NCBI GenBank assembly: GCA_002021875.1 | Contig: CP018627.1 | Location: 10,168,001-10,232,000, forward strand | Direction: 5' to 3' | DNA: 64,000 nt | Source: Streptomyces hygroscopicus | GTDB taxonomy: Bacteria; Actinomycetota; Actinomycetes; Streptomycetales; Streptomycetaceae | Shown here: positions 26,419-34,444 of the stretch, in pieces | How positions within the stretch are numbered: the first letter of the stretch is position 1 | How the letters are laid out: every line of letters starts with the position of its first letter | The notes under the pieces: model-generated | Told to the model about the DNA's origin: nothing | The model's database searches: none | The model's input: the letters and a program-made list of their open reading frames with translations, nothing else | Position numbers and translations under genes: made by a program

Positions 26419-26436
26419 AGGGGCCGAACGGCCCCT
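26419..26436. promoter_or_regulatory. Second GGGGCC palindrome
   Basis: AGGGGCCGAACGGCCCCT is a perfect 7-bp-arm inverted repeat with centre GAAC, almost the same as the element at 25354-25369 (centre GAAT). It lies between convergent genes, so a terminator role competes with a protein-binding role. Confidence 0.4.
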
Positions 26437-26500
26437 CGAGAGACAGGACCGTCCCGGCCCCCGGAAATCCAGAGACCGGACGGCCCGCACAAAAATCAGG

Positions 26501-26562
26501 GGCCGGACGGGGATGCCCCATCCGGCCCGATCCTTCCCGCGACCGGGCACCGGCCCGGTCGC
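26501..26562. terminator. Two adjacent terminator hairpins
   Basis: 26501-26527 forms GGCCGGA/TCCGGCC plus GGGG/CCCC around an ATG loop with one internal mismatch. 26539-26562 forms a perfect 9-bp stem GCGACCGGG/CCCGGTCGC with a 6-base loop. They lie directly after the minus-strand Pro-rich gene (ends 26581) and face the DevR-like gene, so they may terminate from both sides. Confidence 0.65.
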
Positions 26563-26580
26563 ATCACCTCCCGACACGTG

Positions 26581-27075
26581 TCAGTAGCCGCCTCCCGGCT
26601 GCGGCGACCGGCCGCCCGGGTACTGCTGGCGCCCGTAAGGGTCCTCGTAGGGAGACGGCGCGGGGGCCGCCGGACGCGGCGCGGCCGGACGCGCCATGGC
26701 CGGGCGCATCGCCTCGTACCCCATCGGCGCGGCCGGGCCGGGGCGCTGCATCTGCGGCTGCTGAGCGCCCGGGTAGCCCCGCGGGCCGGTCGGCTGCGGC
26801 GGGATGTAGGGCGCGTGCGCCTGCTGCAGCCCGGTGGGCTGCGGCTGCTGCTGGTAGCCCTGGTACATGGGCTGCGGCGAGGGCGCGGCCGGCAGCGCGG
26901 GAAGCGCTGAGGGCAGGGCCGGAAGATGACTTCCGGTGTCGTAGGCGGACGGCACCCTGATGGGTGCGATCTGTGGTGTGCCCCGCTCGGCGACAAGGCT
27001 GTCGTAGATGGGGGTGTCCGGGAAGGACGGCGAGGAGTAGTAGCCGCCACCGTAAGTGCTGCGGGGGGAGGTCAT
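26581..27075 (-). CDS. Pro/Gln/Tyr-rich conserved Streptomyces protein (possibly DUF6643)
   Basis: A 164-residue protein. The first 50 residues look conserved (MTSPRSTYGGGYYSSPSFPD, TPIYDSLVAERGTPQIAPIR). The rest is disordered, rich in Pro, Gln, Tyr and Gly (QPTGLQQ, GYPGAQQPQ, PYGRQQYPGG). I recall similar Streptomyces proteins under DUF6643, from memory only. No signal peptide or membrane helix is seen. ACTTAT lies shortly upstream of the ATG with no ribosome site, so the message may be leaderless. Function unknown. Confidence 0.72.
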   Translation of the reverse strand: MTSPRSTYGGGYYSSPSFPDTPIYDSLVAERGTPQIAPIRVPSAYDTGSHLPALPSALPALPAAPSPQPMYQGYQQQPQPTGLQQAHAPYIPPQPTGPRGYPGAQQPQMQRPGPAAPMGYEAMRPAMARPAAPRPAAPAPSPYEDPYGRQQYPGGRSPQPGGGY

Positions 27076-27308
27076 AGACCATAAGTTAAGCCCACCATGT
27101 GCTGATTGGGGAGTCCGGTAGGAGGGTTGTTTTCAGTGTTCGGAGTGGCCGTGGATCCCCAATCCGAGCGAACCCGGGAAAATCGGTCGTCAGGGTACGT
27201 TGAGATCGTGTAAAGAGCGCGTTTTCAGCGGGTAACCACCGGTGGTCCGCGGTATGCGGCGGCCGAGCGGCCCGGTGACCGAGCGAACAGAGAGGCAGGG
27301 GGACGGAA

Positions 27309-28712
27309 ATGGCGATGCGCAAGGGCGGTAACACGCCAGTACCGGCAAGCGCGGTGCGGATCGAGCTCGGCTGGCGCGCCGGACCGGGGGCACCGGACGT
27401 GGACGCCTCGGCACTGCTGCTGATGTCCGGAAAGGTCAGGTCCGATGGGGACTTCGTGTTCTACAACCAGGCGGCGCACTCCTCCGGCGCGGTGCGCCAC
27501 GAGGGGAAGCGGACCACGGGTGACACCGTGACCGACACCCTTTCGGTGGACCTCGCCCGCGTGGAGCCCGCCATCGACACCGTGGTCCTCGCGGGCTCGG
27601 TCGATGGCGGAACGTTCGGTCAGGTCCCCGGTCTGCACATCCGGGTGCTGGACGCCGCGGGCGGCGCGGAGATCGCCCGCTTCGACAGCGAGGACGCCAC
27701 CGTCGAGACCGCCTTCGTCCTCGGCGAGCTGTACCGCAGGCAGGGCGCCTGGAAGTTCCGCGCGGTGGGCCAGGGGTACGAGAGCGGGCTGGCGGGGCTC
27801 GCCACGGACTTCGGCATCAGCGTCGACGAACCGCAGCAGACGCCCGCTCGGCCCGCCGCCCCCGTTCCTGCCCCTGCCGCGCCGCCGAACGCCGGGCAGA
27901 ACCCGTACGCGGCGCAGACCCCGCACGCGGCCGCGCAGAACCCGTACGCCGCCCCCGCGCCGCCGTCCGGCCCTCCGGCCGGGGCGTACCCGCCTCCGCC
28001 GCCCACCGTCGCCTCCACGCCCCTTCCGCCGCCCCCGCCAACCGCCCCGGCCCCCGCGGCCGCCTCGGCGCCGGTGAGCCTCAGCAAGGTCACCCTGACG
28101 AAGGAGGCGCCCGCGGTCTCGCTCACCAAGCAGGGCGGCACCTCCGGCACCATGCGGGTCAACCTCAACTGGCAGGTGCACAAGCAGTTCTCGGGGTGGG
28201 CCTCCAAGCTGGGCAAGGCCATGGCCATGCACAACGAGCTCGATCTCGACCTGGGGGCGCTGTTCGAACTCTCCGACGGCAGCAAGGGCGTGGTCCAGGC
28301 GCTCGGCAACTCGTTCGGCTCGCTGCACCAGCCGCCCTTCATTCACCTGGACGCCGACGACCGGACCGGTGCCCGGGCGGCCGGTGAGAACCTCTCCATC
28401 AACCTCGACCACCTGCGGTCGTTCCGCCGGATCCTGGTCTTCGTGACCATCTACGAGGGCGCCCGCAGCTTTGCCAACCTCCACGCCACGGTCACCCTGC
28501 AGCCGCAGTTCGGCGCCCCGATCGACTTCTCGCTCGACGAGTGCACCGTCCCGTCCACGGTCTGCGCGCTCGCGCTCATCACCAACACCGGCAGCGATCT
28601 CGTCGTACAGCGCGAGGCCCGCTATCTGGTGCCGCAGCGCGGCGTCAGCCCGCAGCGCACCCTCGACCACGCCTACGGCTGGGGCATGAACTGGACACCC
28701 GGCCGCAAGTGA
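27309..28712 (+). CDS. TerD family protein with two Ter-like domains
   Basis: A 467-residue tellurium-resistance/stress family protein. The N-terminal TerD domain (about 10-175) has [47 protein letters not shown] and [21 protein letters not shown] Pro/Ala linker of about 85 residues with AQNPYAA repeats follows. A second Ter-like domain (about 260-465) has [38 protein letters not shown] and [13 protein letters not shown]. TerD domains bind calcium. AGGGGG upstream supports the ATG. The partner ter genes are absent from the window. Confidence 0.92.
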   Translation: MAMRKGGNTPVPASAVRIELGWRAGPGAPDVDASALLLMSGKVRSDGDFVFYNQAAHSSGAVRHEGKRTTGDTVTDTLSVDLARVEPAIDTVVLAGSVDGGTFGQVPGLHIRVLDAAGGAEIARFDSEDATVETAFVLGELYRRQGAWKFRAVGQGYESGLAGLATDFGISVDEPQQTPARPAAPVPAPAAPPNAGQNPYAAQTPHAAAQNPYAAPAPPSGPPAGAYPPPPPTVASTPLPPPPPTAPAPAAASAPVSLSKVTLTKEAPAVSLTKQGGTSGTMRVNLNWQVHKQFSGWASKLGKAMAMHNELDLDLGALFELSDGSKGVVQALGNSFGSLHQPPFIHLDADDRTGARAAGENLSINLDHLRSFRRILVFVTIYEGARSFANLHATVTLQPQFGAPIDFSLDECTVPSTVCALALITNTGSDLVVQREARYLVPQRGVSPQRTLDHAYGWGMNWTPGRK

Positions 28713-28737
28713 AGACCCGGTGCACGGGGCGCGGCCG

Positions 28738-29970
28738 TCAGGGCGCGGCGCTGGGGCGGGCGTAGGTGCGTCCCTTCCAGGCCGCGCCCTGTCCGAGGTG
28801 GTGCCGCACCGCCGAGTCCACGGTCATCAGGAGGTAGAGAAGGGCCGTCAGGGGCAGCAGCGGCGCCAGCCACAGGGTCTGCCGGTAGTAGCGCAGCATC
28901 GGGATGTAGCTGCCCGCCATCAGGACCCAGGCGGCGGCGCCCAGCGACAGTAGTGCGGGACGCCCCGTCAACACCCCGGCGCCCACGGCCGTGGGCGGCA
29001 CGAGATACACCACCGCCAGCCCCGCGACCGTCATCAGCAACAGCAGGGGATTGTGGCGCAGCTGGGTGTACGCGCTGCGCGAGACCATCAGCCACAGCTC
29101 GCCCAGCCGCGGATACGGCCGCACGCTGTCGACCCGGTCGGCCAGCCCCAGCCAGATCCGCCCGCCGGACCGTTTCACCGTGCGGGCCAGCGCCACGTCG
29201 TCGATGACCGACTGCCGGATCGTCTCCGGGATCCCGGCCCGCTCGGCCGCCTCCCGGCGCAGCAGCACACAGCCGCCCGCGGCCGCCGCGGTGCGCCCCC
29301 GGGGCCGGTTGACCCACCGAAAGGGGTACAGCTGGGCGAAGAAGTAGACGAAGGCGGGCACGATCAGCCGCTCCCAGCAGGTCGCCACCCGCAGCCGCGC
29401 CATCTGGGAGACGAGGTCCAGTCCGTTCGCCTCGGCCGCGCGCACCAACTCCCGCAGGGAGTCCGGTTCATGTGCGATATCCGCGTCCGTCAGCAGCAGG
29501 TAGTCGACGCCGACGTCGTCCTTACGGTCGCCCTCGCCCTCACGGTCCGCGGCGATACGGGTCGTCGCGAGCGCCATGCCGTGCCGCACCGCCCACAGCT
29601 TGCCGGTCCAGCCGGGGCCGGGTTCGCCGGGGGAGTCGACGGTCAGCGGCAGCCCTCCGTACTCCTCGGCCAGTTCACGGGCGAGTTTTCCGGTGCCGTC
29701 CGAGCTGCCGTCGTCGATCAGGAAGATCTCCGCCGGTCCCGGATAGTCCTGGGCGAGCAGCGAGGGCAGGCTGGCCGGAAGCACGCCGGACTCGTCCCGG
29801 GCGGGCACCACGACGGCCACCGAGGGCCATACCGCGGGCTCCGGCGGCCCGGAGCCGTCCGGGCCCCTCCGGGGCAGCCGGACGTCCGTACGCCAGAAGA
29901 AGCCCTGGCCCAGCAGCAGCCACAGCCATGTGGCCAACGACCCGGCGGCGATCCACATCAGCGCGCTCAC
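28738..29970 (-). CDS. hpnB: HpnB-like hopanoid-associated family 2 glycosyltransferase
   Basis: A 410-residue membrane glycosyltransferase. One N-terminal helix precedes a GT2 domain with VVVPARDESGVLP, FLIDDGSSDGT, GWTGKLWAVRHG, LLTDADIAHEPDSL and IDDVALARTVKRSGGRIWLG. About three C-terminal helices follow. The GWTGKLWAV, AAAAGGCVLLRREA and SAYTQLRHNPLLLL blocks match the HpnB family as I remember it. HpnB is usually encoded with squalene-hopene cyclase genes; none are present here. GTG start, divergent from the racemase gene. Confidence 0.82.
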   Translation of the reverse strand: MSALMWIAAGSLATWLWLLLGQGFFWRTDVRLPRRGPDGSGPPEPAVWPSVAVVVPARDESGVLPASLPSLLAQDYPGPAEIFLIDDGSSDGTGKLARELAEEYGGLPLTVDSPGEPGPGWTGKLWAVRHGMALATTRIAADREGEGDRKDDVGVDYLLLTDADIAHEPDSLRELVRAAEANGLDLVSQMARLRVATCWERLIVPAFVYFFAQLYPFRWVNRPRGRTAAAAGGCVLLRREAAERAGIPETIRQSVIDDVALARTVKRSGGRIWLGLADRVDSVRPYPRLGELWLMVSRSAYTQLRHNPLLLLMTVAGLAVVYLVPPTAVGAGVLTGRPALLSLGAAAWVLMAGSYIPMLRYYRQTLWLAPLLPLTALLYLLMTVDSAVRHHLGQGAAWKGRTYARPSAAP

Positions 29971-30038
29971 CCGCCGAAGTCTGCCCGAAGGTGTGCCCGG
30001 CCGTCGGGCGCACCGGACCGATCCATTAAAGTGACCGG

Positions 30039-30833
30039 GTGAAGATCGCGCTTATGGACTCCGGAATCGGGCTCTTGCCCACCGCCGCCGCGATGCGCCG
30101 ACTGCGGCCGGACGCCGATCTCCTTCTCTCCTCCGACCCCGCCACCATGCCGTGGGGACCGCGCACGCCCGAGGAGGTCACCCAGCTCGCCCTGGGCTGC
30201 GCTCGGGCCGCCGCCGCGCACCGCCCCGACGCGCTGATCGTCGCCTGCAACACCGCCTCCGTCCACGCCCTGCCCGCGCTGCGGGCCGAGCTGGAGCCCG
30301 TGCTGCCGGTCGTCGGGACCGTGCCCGCCATCAAGCCCGCGGCGGCCGGGGGAGGGCCGATCGCGATCTGGGCCACTCCGGCCACTACCGGCAGCCCGTA
30401 CCAGCGCGGACTGATCCGCGACTTCGCGGACGGCGTCGAGGTGACCGAGGTGCCGTGCCCGGGGCTCGCGGACGCGGTGCAGCACGCCGACACCGAGGGG
30501 ATCGACGCCGCGGTGGCCGCCGCGGCGGCCCGCACCCCGCGCGAGGTAACGACCGTCGTCCTGGGCTGCACCCATTACGAACTGGTTGCCGACCGCATCC
30601 GGGCCGCCGTGCAGCAGCCGGACGCGCCGCCGATCGCCCTCCATGGCTCGGCCGGGGCCGTCGCCGCCCAGGCCCTGCGCCGGATCGGCGCCGACCCCTT
30701 TCCGCCGGACGGCGTGGCCGCCCCCGGAGGTCTGACCGTCATCCTCGGCGGGCGCGAGGCCCGCTTGCCGGAGGTCGCCCTGACCTACGCCGAAGGAGTG
30801 CTGCTGGCACCCGTCGCCCCGGCGCGCGGTTGA
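30039..30833 (+). CDS. Aspartate/glutamate racemase family protein (MurI-like)
   Basis: A 264-residue cofactor-independent racemase-like protein. Both catalytic cysteines are present, in VACNTASVHALPALR (about residue 69) and VLGCTHYELVADRI (about 179), together with the N-terminal DSGIG loop. This matches MurI, but the protein is divergent enough that it may be a second copy or another Asp/Glu racemase; Streptomyces murI usually lies elsewhere. A -10-like ATTAAA lies 10-15 bases before the GTG, so the message may have little or no leader. Confidence 0.85.
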   Translation: MKIALMDSGIGLLPTAAAMRRLRPDADLLLSSDPATMPWGPRTPEEVTQLALGCARAAAAHRPDALIVACNTASVHALPALRAELEPVLPVVGTVPAIKPAAAGGGPIAIWATPATTGSPYQRGLIRDFADGVEVTEVPCPGLADAVQHADTEGIDAAVAAAAARTPREVTTVVLGCTHYELVADRIRAAVQQPDAPPIALHGSAGAVAAQALRRIGADPFPPDGVAAPGGLTVILGGREARLPEVALTYAEGVLLAPVAPARG

Positions 30834-30931
30834 CAGCGGCGCCTCGTGCGGTGAGCTGACCGCAACGCTGTTCACCAGCGGAATCACTCTCCCCGCTGCC
30901 GTGTGGCCGGAACGTGGGTACGCTGCCAACC

Positions 30932-31489
30932 ATGAGGCACCACGACCACGGAACGCCGAGCGCCCACGGGCAGCCGCCCGCGGTCTGGACCGGACGAGCC
31001 CACAACCGCGTGCAGTGGGTGCTGGCCGTGGCGGGCGCCGCGTGCCTGGCGCTCGGTGTCGACCTCGCCGTCGACTCACCATGGGGCTCGGGCCTCGCCC
31101 CGCTGCTGATGTCCGTCATCGGCTGTGTCACCGCCGGGCTGCTGATGCTCTTCGGCACCCTCGCCTTCGTCCATGTGGCGGTGCGGGTCGACGACGAAGT
31201 GCTGGAGATCCGCTGCGGCCATATGGGGCTCCCGCGCCGCCGCATCCCGCTCAGCGACGTGGTCCACGCCGATGTGGCCCGCAAGGTCACCCCCTGCCAG
31301 TGGGGCGGCTGGGGCTACCGCTGGCGCCCCGACAAGGGCACGGCGGTGGTGGTGCGCCGAGGCGAGGGCGTGGTGGTCCGCCTCGGGGACGGGCGCGTCT
31401 TCACGGTCACGGTCGACGACGCGGAGGCGGCGGTCCGGGTCATCCGTGACCGGGTGCGGCTGATCGCGGCGCGCACCTCCCAGGTCTAG
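30932..31489 (+). CDS. Two-helix membrane protein, function unknown
   Basis: A 185-residue protein with a His-rich N-terminus, two helices (about 28-48 and 58-82) and a C-terminal PH-like beta domain (VRVDDEVLEIRCGHMGLPRR, then RIPLSDVVHADV, WGGWGYRWRPDKGTAVVVRR). The GWGYR/KGTA pattern is typical of small actinobacterial membrane-anchored PH-like proteins. TACGCT lies 7-8 bases before the ATG, so it may be leaderless. It has no operon partner. Function unknown. Confidence 0.8.
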   Translation: MRHHDHGTPSAHGQPPAVWTGRAHNRVQWVLAVAGAACLALGVDLAVDSPWGSGLAPLLMSVIGCVTAGLLMLFGTLAFVHVAVRVDDEVLEIRCGHMGLPRRRIPLSDVVHADVARKVTPCQWGGWGYRWRPDKGTAVVVRRGEGVVVRLGDGRVFTVTVDDAEAAVRVIRDRVRLIAARTSQV

Positions 31490-31624
31490 CCGGTCCCCGT
31501 CCCCACTCTTTCGGGGGACGCGGATGACTTTCGGGGGACGTGCTGTCCGGCGCGGCCATCAGGGGCCCGGATTCTCTGTCGTCGGACGCGTCTGAGGGCG
31601 CGTTCTCTCCCGCCGTTCCGGGTC

Positions 31625-32647
31625 TCATGGCACCGCTCCCGGGCCGTCGTTCAGGCGGGCGGTCGCCAGTCCGGCGAGGAGGCCCGCTCCCGCGGTGATC
31701 TGGGAGAAGCTCAGGGCGTTGTCCAGACAGGACACGACGGCCAGGGCCGTGAGCGTCGCGGCCGCCGTAAGGACCACCGGAGTCGGGCGCGGAGAGCGCC
31801 ACAGGGCGTGGAGCATCCAGCCGAAGGCGGCGCCCAGCAGGACCACCCCCGGCAGCCCCTGACCGGCCGCCTGCTGCAGCGGCGCCGAATGGGGCTTGGC
31901 CTCCGGGCCCTGCGGCTGGGCCGCCGCGGGGCTCAGCTCGCCGAAGCGGTCCGGGCCCGCACCGCGCAGCGGGTCCGTCTCCCCGATGCGGGCCGCGTCC
32001 TGCCACAGCCGGATCCGGTGCTCGGTGAGATGGGCGCGCAGGGCCGGCGGGAGCCCGCCCGGGACCGCGTCCTTGGCCACCGCCCAGGTGCCGCCGACCG
32101 CGACCGCCGCGATCAGCGCGCACGCGGCGAGCGCCGGCAGCCGGTGCCGGTGCCGGGCGGCGGTGAGCGAGCACACCAGGACGGCGCCGCTCGCGACCGA
32201 GCCCGCCGTCGGGCCGGCCACCACGGCTGTCAGCGTGATCGCCGTGGCCAGCAGCCACAGCGCCGGGCGCAGCGCCCGCGGGGCGGCCCAGGCCGCACAG
32301 CAGATCGCGCCCGTGGCCAGGGTGAGCTGGCCCGCGCCCGCCCCCTCATGACCGGTGAGCCCGTACGGCGAGGCGCAGGCCAGGCCGAACCCCGCGAGCC
32401 CGGCTGCCGCCGTCGCGGCGACCGGCAGCAGCGATCCGGCGATCCGGCCGCAGGCGTAACCGGCGGCCACCGCCAGTACCGCGAGCAGCACCCCCTCGGG
32501 GCGGGCCGGCCGCCCCATGGCCGCGATCAGGGCCCAGACGGCGCAGCCGGCCAGGATCAGGACCCCCGCGATATCGGACGCGCCGGCGCATCCGTCGGCC
32601 GGTCTGCCGTGGTCCTGCACGACAGGCTCCACCACTGATGACGTCAT
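31625..32647 (-). CDS. Multi-pass membrane protein, O-antigen-ligase-like
   Basis: A 340-residue protein with about nine to ten membrane helices. A soluble loop near residues 225-265 has HLTEHRIRLWQDAARIGETD and PLRGAGPDRF, the kind of loop found in Wzy/O-antigen ligase (Wzy_C) proteins, where an Arg- and His-bearing periplasmic loop is catalytic. The rest is weakly conserved, so the family call is tentative. The ATG at 32647 lies inside a GATGACGTCATC palindrome. Confidence 0.62.
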   Translation of the reverse strand: MTSSVVEPVVQDHGRPADGCAGASDIAGVLILAGCAVWALIAAMGRPARPEGVLLAVLAVAAGYACGRIAGSLLPVAATAAAGLAGFGLACASPYGLTGHEGAGAGQLTLATGAICCAAWAAPRALRPALWLLATAITLTAVVAGPTAGSVASGAVLVCSLTAARHRHRLPALAACALIAAVAVGGTWAVAKDAVPGGLPPALRAHLTEHRIRLWQDAARIGETDPLRGAGPDRFGELSPAAAQPQGPEAKPHSAPLQQAAGQGLPGVVLLGAAFGWMLHALWRSPRPTPVVLTAAATLTALAVVSCLDNALSFSQITAGAGLLAGLATARLNDGPGAVP

Positions 32648-32851
32648 CCCGCCGACCCCCCGTCGTGACGGGCACCGCACCGACACGCCTTACGGCCGTC
32701 GTGCGAGCCATGACACCCGAAACCGTAGCGCTTGTCGTAAGGAATGTGTATATGGTGCGCAGAAACGATGAGTCGGTCGTGAAACGCCCGCCGTGGAGGG
32801 CGCCGTTCGGCCGCCGTGCGCGCCCCCTTTTCCGCCCGATACCCTCGGCCC

Positions 32852-33331
32852 ATGCCGACCCCCGACTTCATCCGTGACCTCAGGGCCTCCATCGGTCACC
32901 AGCTGCTCTATCTGCCGGGCGTGAGCGCCGTGGTCTTCGACGACCAGGGACGGGTGCTGCTGGGCCGCCGGGCCGACAACGGCCGCTGGACGATCATCTG
33001 CGGCATCCCCGAACCCGGTGAGCAGCCGGCCACGGCGGTGGTCCGCGAGGTGGAGGAGGAGACCGCGGTGCGCTGTGTCCCCGAACGCATCGTGCTCGTA
33101 CGGACCCTGGCGCCGGTGACCTACCCCAACGACGACCGGTGCCAGTTCGTGGACGTCTGCTTCCGCTGCCGTGCGGTGGGTGGCGAGGCGCGGGTGAACG
33201 ACGACGAGTCGCTGGACGTCGGCTGGTTCCCGCTCGACGCGCTGCCCGAGATGGAGGACTTCTCCCTGTCCCGGATCAAGCAGGCGCTCCAGGACGGCCC
33301 GACATGGTTCGAGCCCACCGTCGCGGAGTGA
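32852..33331 (+). CDS. Nudix hydrolase
   Basis: A 159-residue Nudix protein. The Nudix box is complete: GIPEPGEQPATAVVREVEEE followed by TAV, with the REVxEE metal-binding glutamates at about residues 65-70. It follows a beta strand (GVSAVVFDDQGRVLLGRRAD). The late NDDESLDVGWFPLDALPEM segment is typical of broad-specificity ADP-ribose or NTP hydrolases. The substrate is not predictable. GATACC eight bases before the ATG suggests a leaderless promoter. The SDR gene starts 56 bp downstream. Confidence 0.92.
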   Translation: MPTPDFIRDLRASIGHQLLYLPGVSAVVFDDQGRVLLGRRADNGRWTIICGIPEPGEQPATAVVREVEEETAVRCVPERIVLVRTLAPVTYPNDDRCQFVDVCFRCRAVGGEARVNDDESLDVGWFPLDALPEMEDFSLSRIKQALQDGPTWFEPTVAE

Positions 33332-33386
33332 AGTATGTGCCGCCCCCACATCGGACCGGGCCCGGCGGCTGCCTAGTGTGCCCCTC

Positions 33387-34193
33387 ATGAGCGCGTCCAC
33401 CACACCAGGCCCGGGCCCCCGGCCGTCCGACGGCCTCGATCTGTCCCGCCGTACCGCACTCGTCACGGGCGCCGCCGGGGGCATCGGCCGGGCCTGCACG
33501 CTGCGGCTGGCCGCCGCCGGGGCGCGGGTGCGGGCCGTCGATCTGGACGCCGAGGGCCTCACCGACCTGCTCGCCGCGGCCGCTGGAATGCCCGGCCCGG
33601 TCGAGGCCCACCCCCTCGACCTCACCGACCTCGACGCCGCCGAACGGGCCGCCGCCGGCGTCGACATCCTGGTCAACAACGCCGGGCTCCAACTCGTCCG
33701 GCCCATCGAGGACTTTCCGCCCGAGGTCTTCTCCCGGGTGCTCACCGTGATGCTCGAGGCCCCTTTCCGGCTGGTGCGCGGCGCGCTGCCGCATATGTAC
33801 GCGCGGGGCTGGGGCCGGATCGTCAACATCTCCTCCGTGCACGGACTGCGCGCCTCCCCGTACAAGTCGGCCTATGTGGCCGCCAAACACGGTCTGGAGG
33901 GGCTCTCCAAGGTCGCCGCCCTGGAGGGCGCGGCGCACGGGGTGACCTCCAACTGCGTCAACCCCGGCTATGTGCGCACCCCGCTCGTCGAACGGCAGAT
34001 CGCCGACCAGGCCGAGGCCCACGGGATCTCGCCGGAGCGGGTCGTCGCCGAGGTGATGCTGGCCGATACGGCGGTCAAGCGGCTGGTCGAACCCGAGGAG
34101 GTCGCCGAGGCCGTCGCGTATCTCTGCGGTCCGCACACGTCCTTCGTCACCGGTGCCTCACTCAGCATGGACGGCGGATGGACCGCCCACTGA
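33387..34193 (+). CDS. 3-hydroxybutyrate dehydrogenase-like short-chain dehydrogenase
   Basis: A 268-residue classical SDR. It has cofactor motif TGAAGGIGRA (about 30-39), the Asp of RAVDLD that selects NAD, NNAG, catalytic Ser in VNISSVHG and the YxxxK pair in YVAAKHG. The ASPYKSAYVAAKHGLEGLSK block, GVTSNCVNPGYVRTPLVE and the AHGIS lid are characteristic of D-3-hydroxybutyrate dehydrogenases. It would oxidise 3-hydroxybutyrate to acetoacetate, linked to ketone-body or PHB use. TAGTGT seven bases before the ATG suggests a leaderless start. A PucR regulator and MHS transporter follow. Confidence 0.87.
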   Translation: MSASTTPGPGPRPSDGLDLSRRTALVTGAAGGIGRACTLRLAAAGARVRAVDLDAEGLTDLLAAAAGMPGPVEAHPLDLTDLDAAERAAAGVDILVNNAGLQLVRPIEDFPPEVFSRVLTVMLEAPFRLVRGALPHMYARGWGRIVNISSVHGLRASPYKSAYVAAKHGLEGLSKVAALEGAAHGVTSNCVNPGYVRTPLVERQIADQAEAHGISPERVVAEVMLADTAVKRLVEPEEVAEAVAYLCGPHTSFVTGASLSMDGGWTAH

Positions 34194-34227
34194 GCGGCCC
34201 ATCGGATCGGTCATCGGGCGACGACGG

Positions 34228-34365
34228 CCGATTGGATCAGCCACCGGGCCACGAAAACGGATTGGCTCAGCCGTCGGCGGACAGTGGCCGATTGGCTCAG
34301 CCATTGGCGGACCGATTGGCGCAGCCATCGACGGACGGTGGCCCATTGGCTCAGCCACTGGATCG
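34228..34365. repeat. 30-bp tandem array, five copies, each with an inverted repeat
   Basis: Units start at 34228, 34258, 34288 (24 bp), 34312 and 34342. Each contains CGATTGG and the near-palindrome TGGCTCAGCCA (variants TGGATCAGCCA, TGGCTCAGCCG, TGGCGCAGCCA). The array lies in the 250-bp gap between the SDR stop and the PucR-type regulator start, so it may be a cooperative operator array. An upstream in-frame start at 34178 would translate it, but without a ribosome site. Confidence 0.8.
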
Positions 34366-34444
34366 CGTACTGCCCGGCCGCCCCGTCGAAGGAGCACCGG
34401 GCCGCCTTACGGCTGGCGCCGCCGGGCCCGGCGGGAGTATGCCT

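Larger units (their letters stand above)
26142..26580. other. Gene-free region between convergent genes
   Basis: No credible gene in about 440 bp between the DevR-like gene and the Pro-rich protein gene. It holds a three-copy 23-bp repeat, a GGGGCC palindrome and two strong hairpins, listed separately. Short open frames here lack ribosome sites and coding character. Confidence 0.6.

Noticed and set aside
34178..34444. N-terminal extension of the PucR-type regulator through the repeat array
   Set aside because: The frame is open only because the repeat units are multiples of three; a GTG at 34445 has GGGAG at the right distance and the extension has no domain-like sequence.
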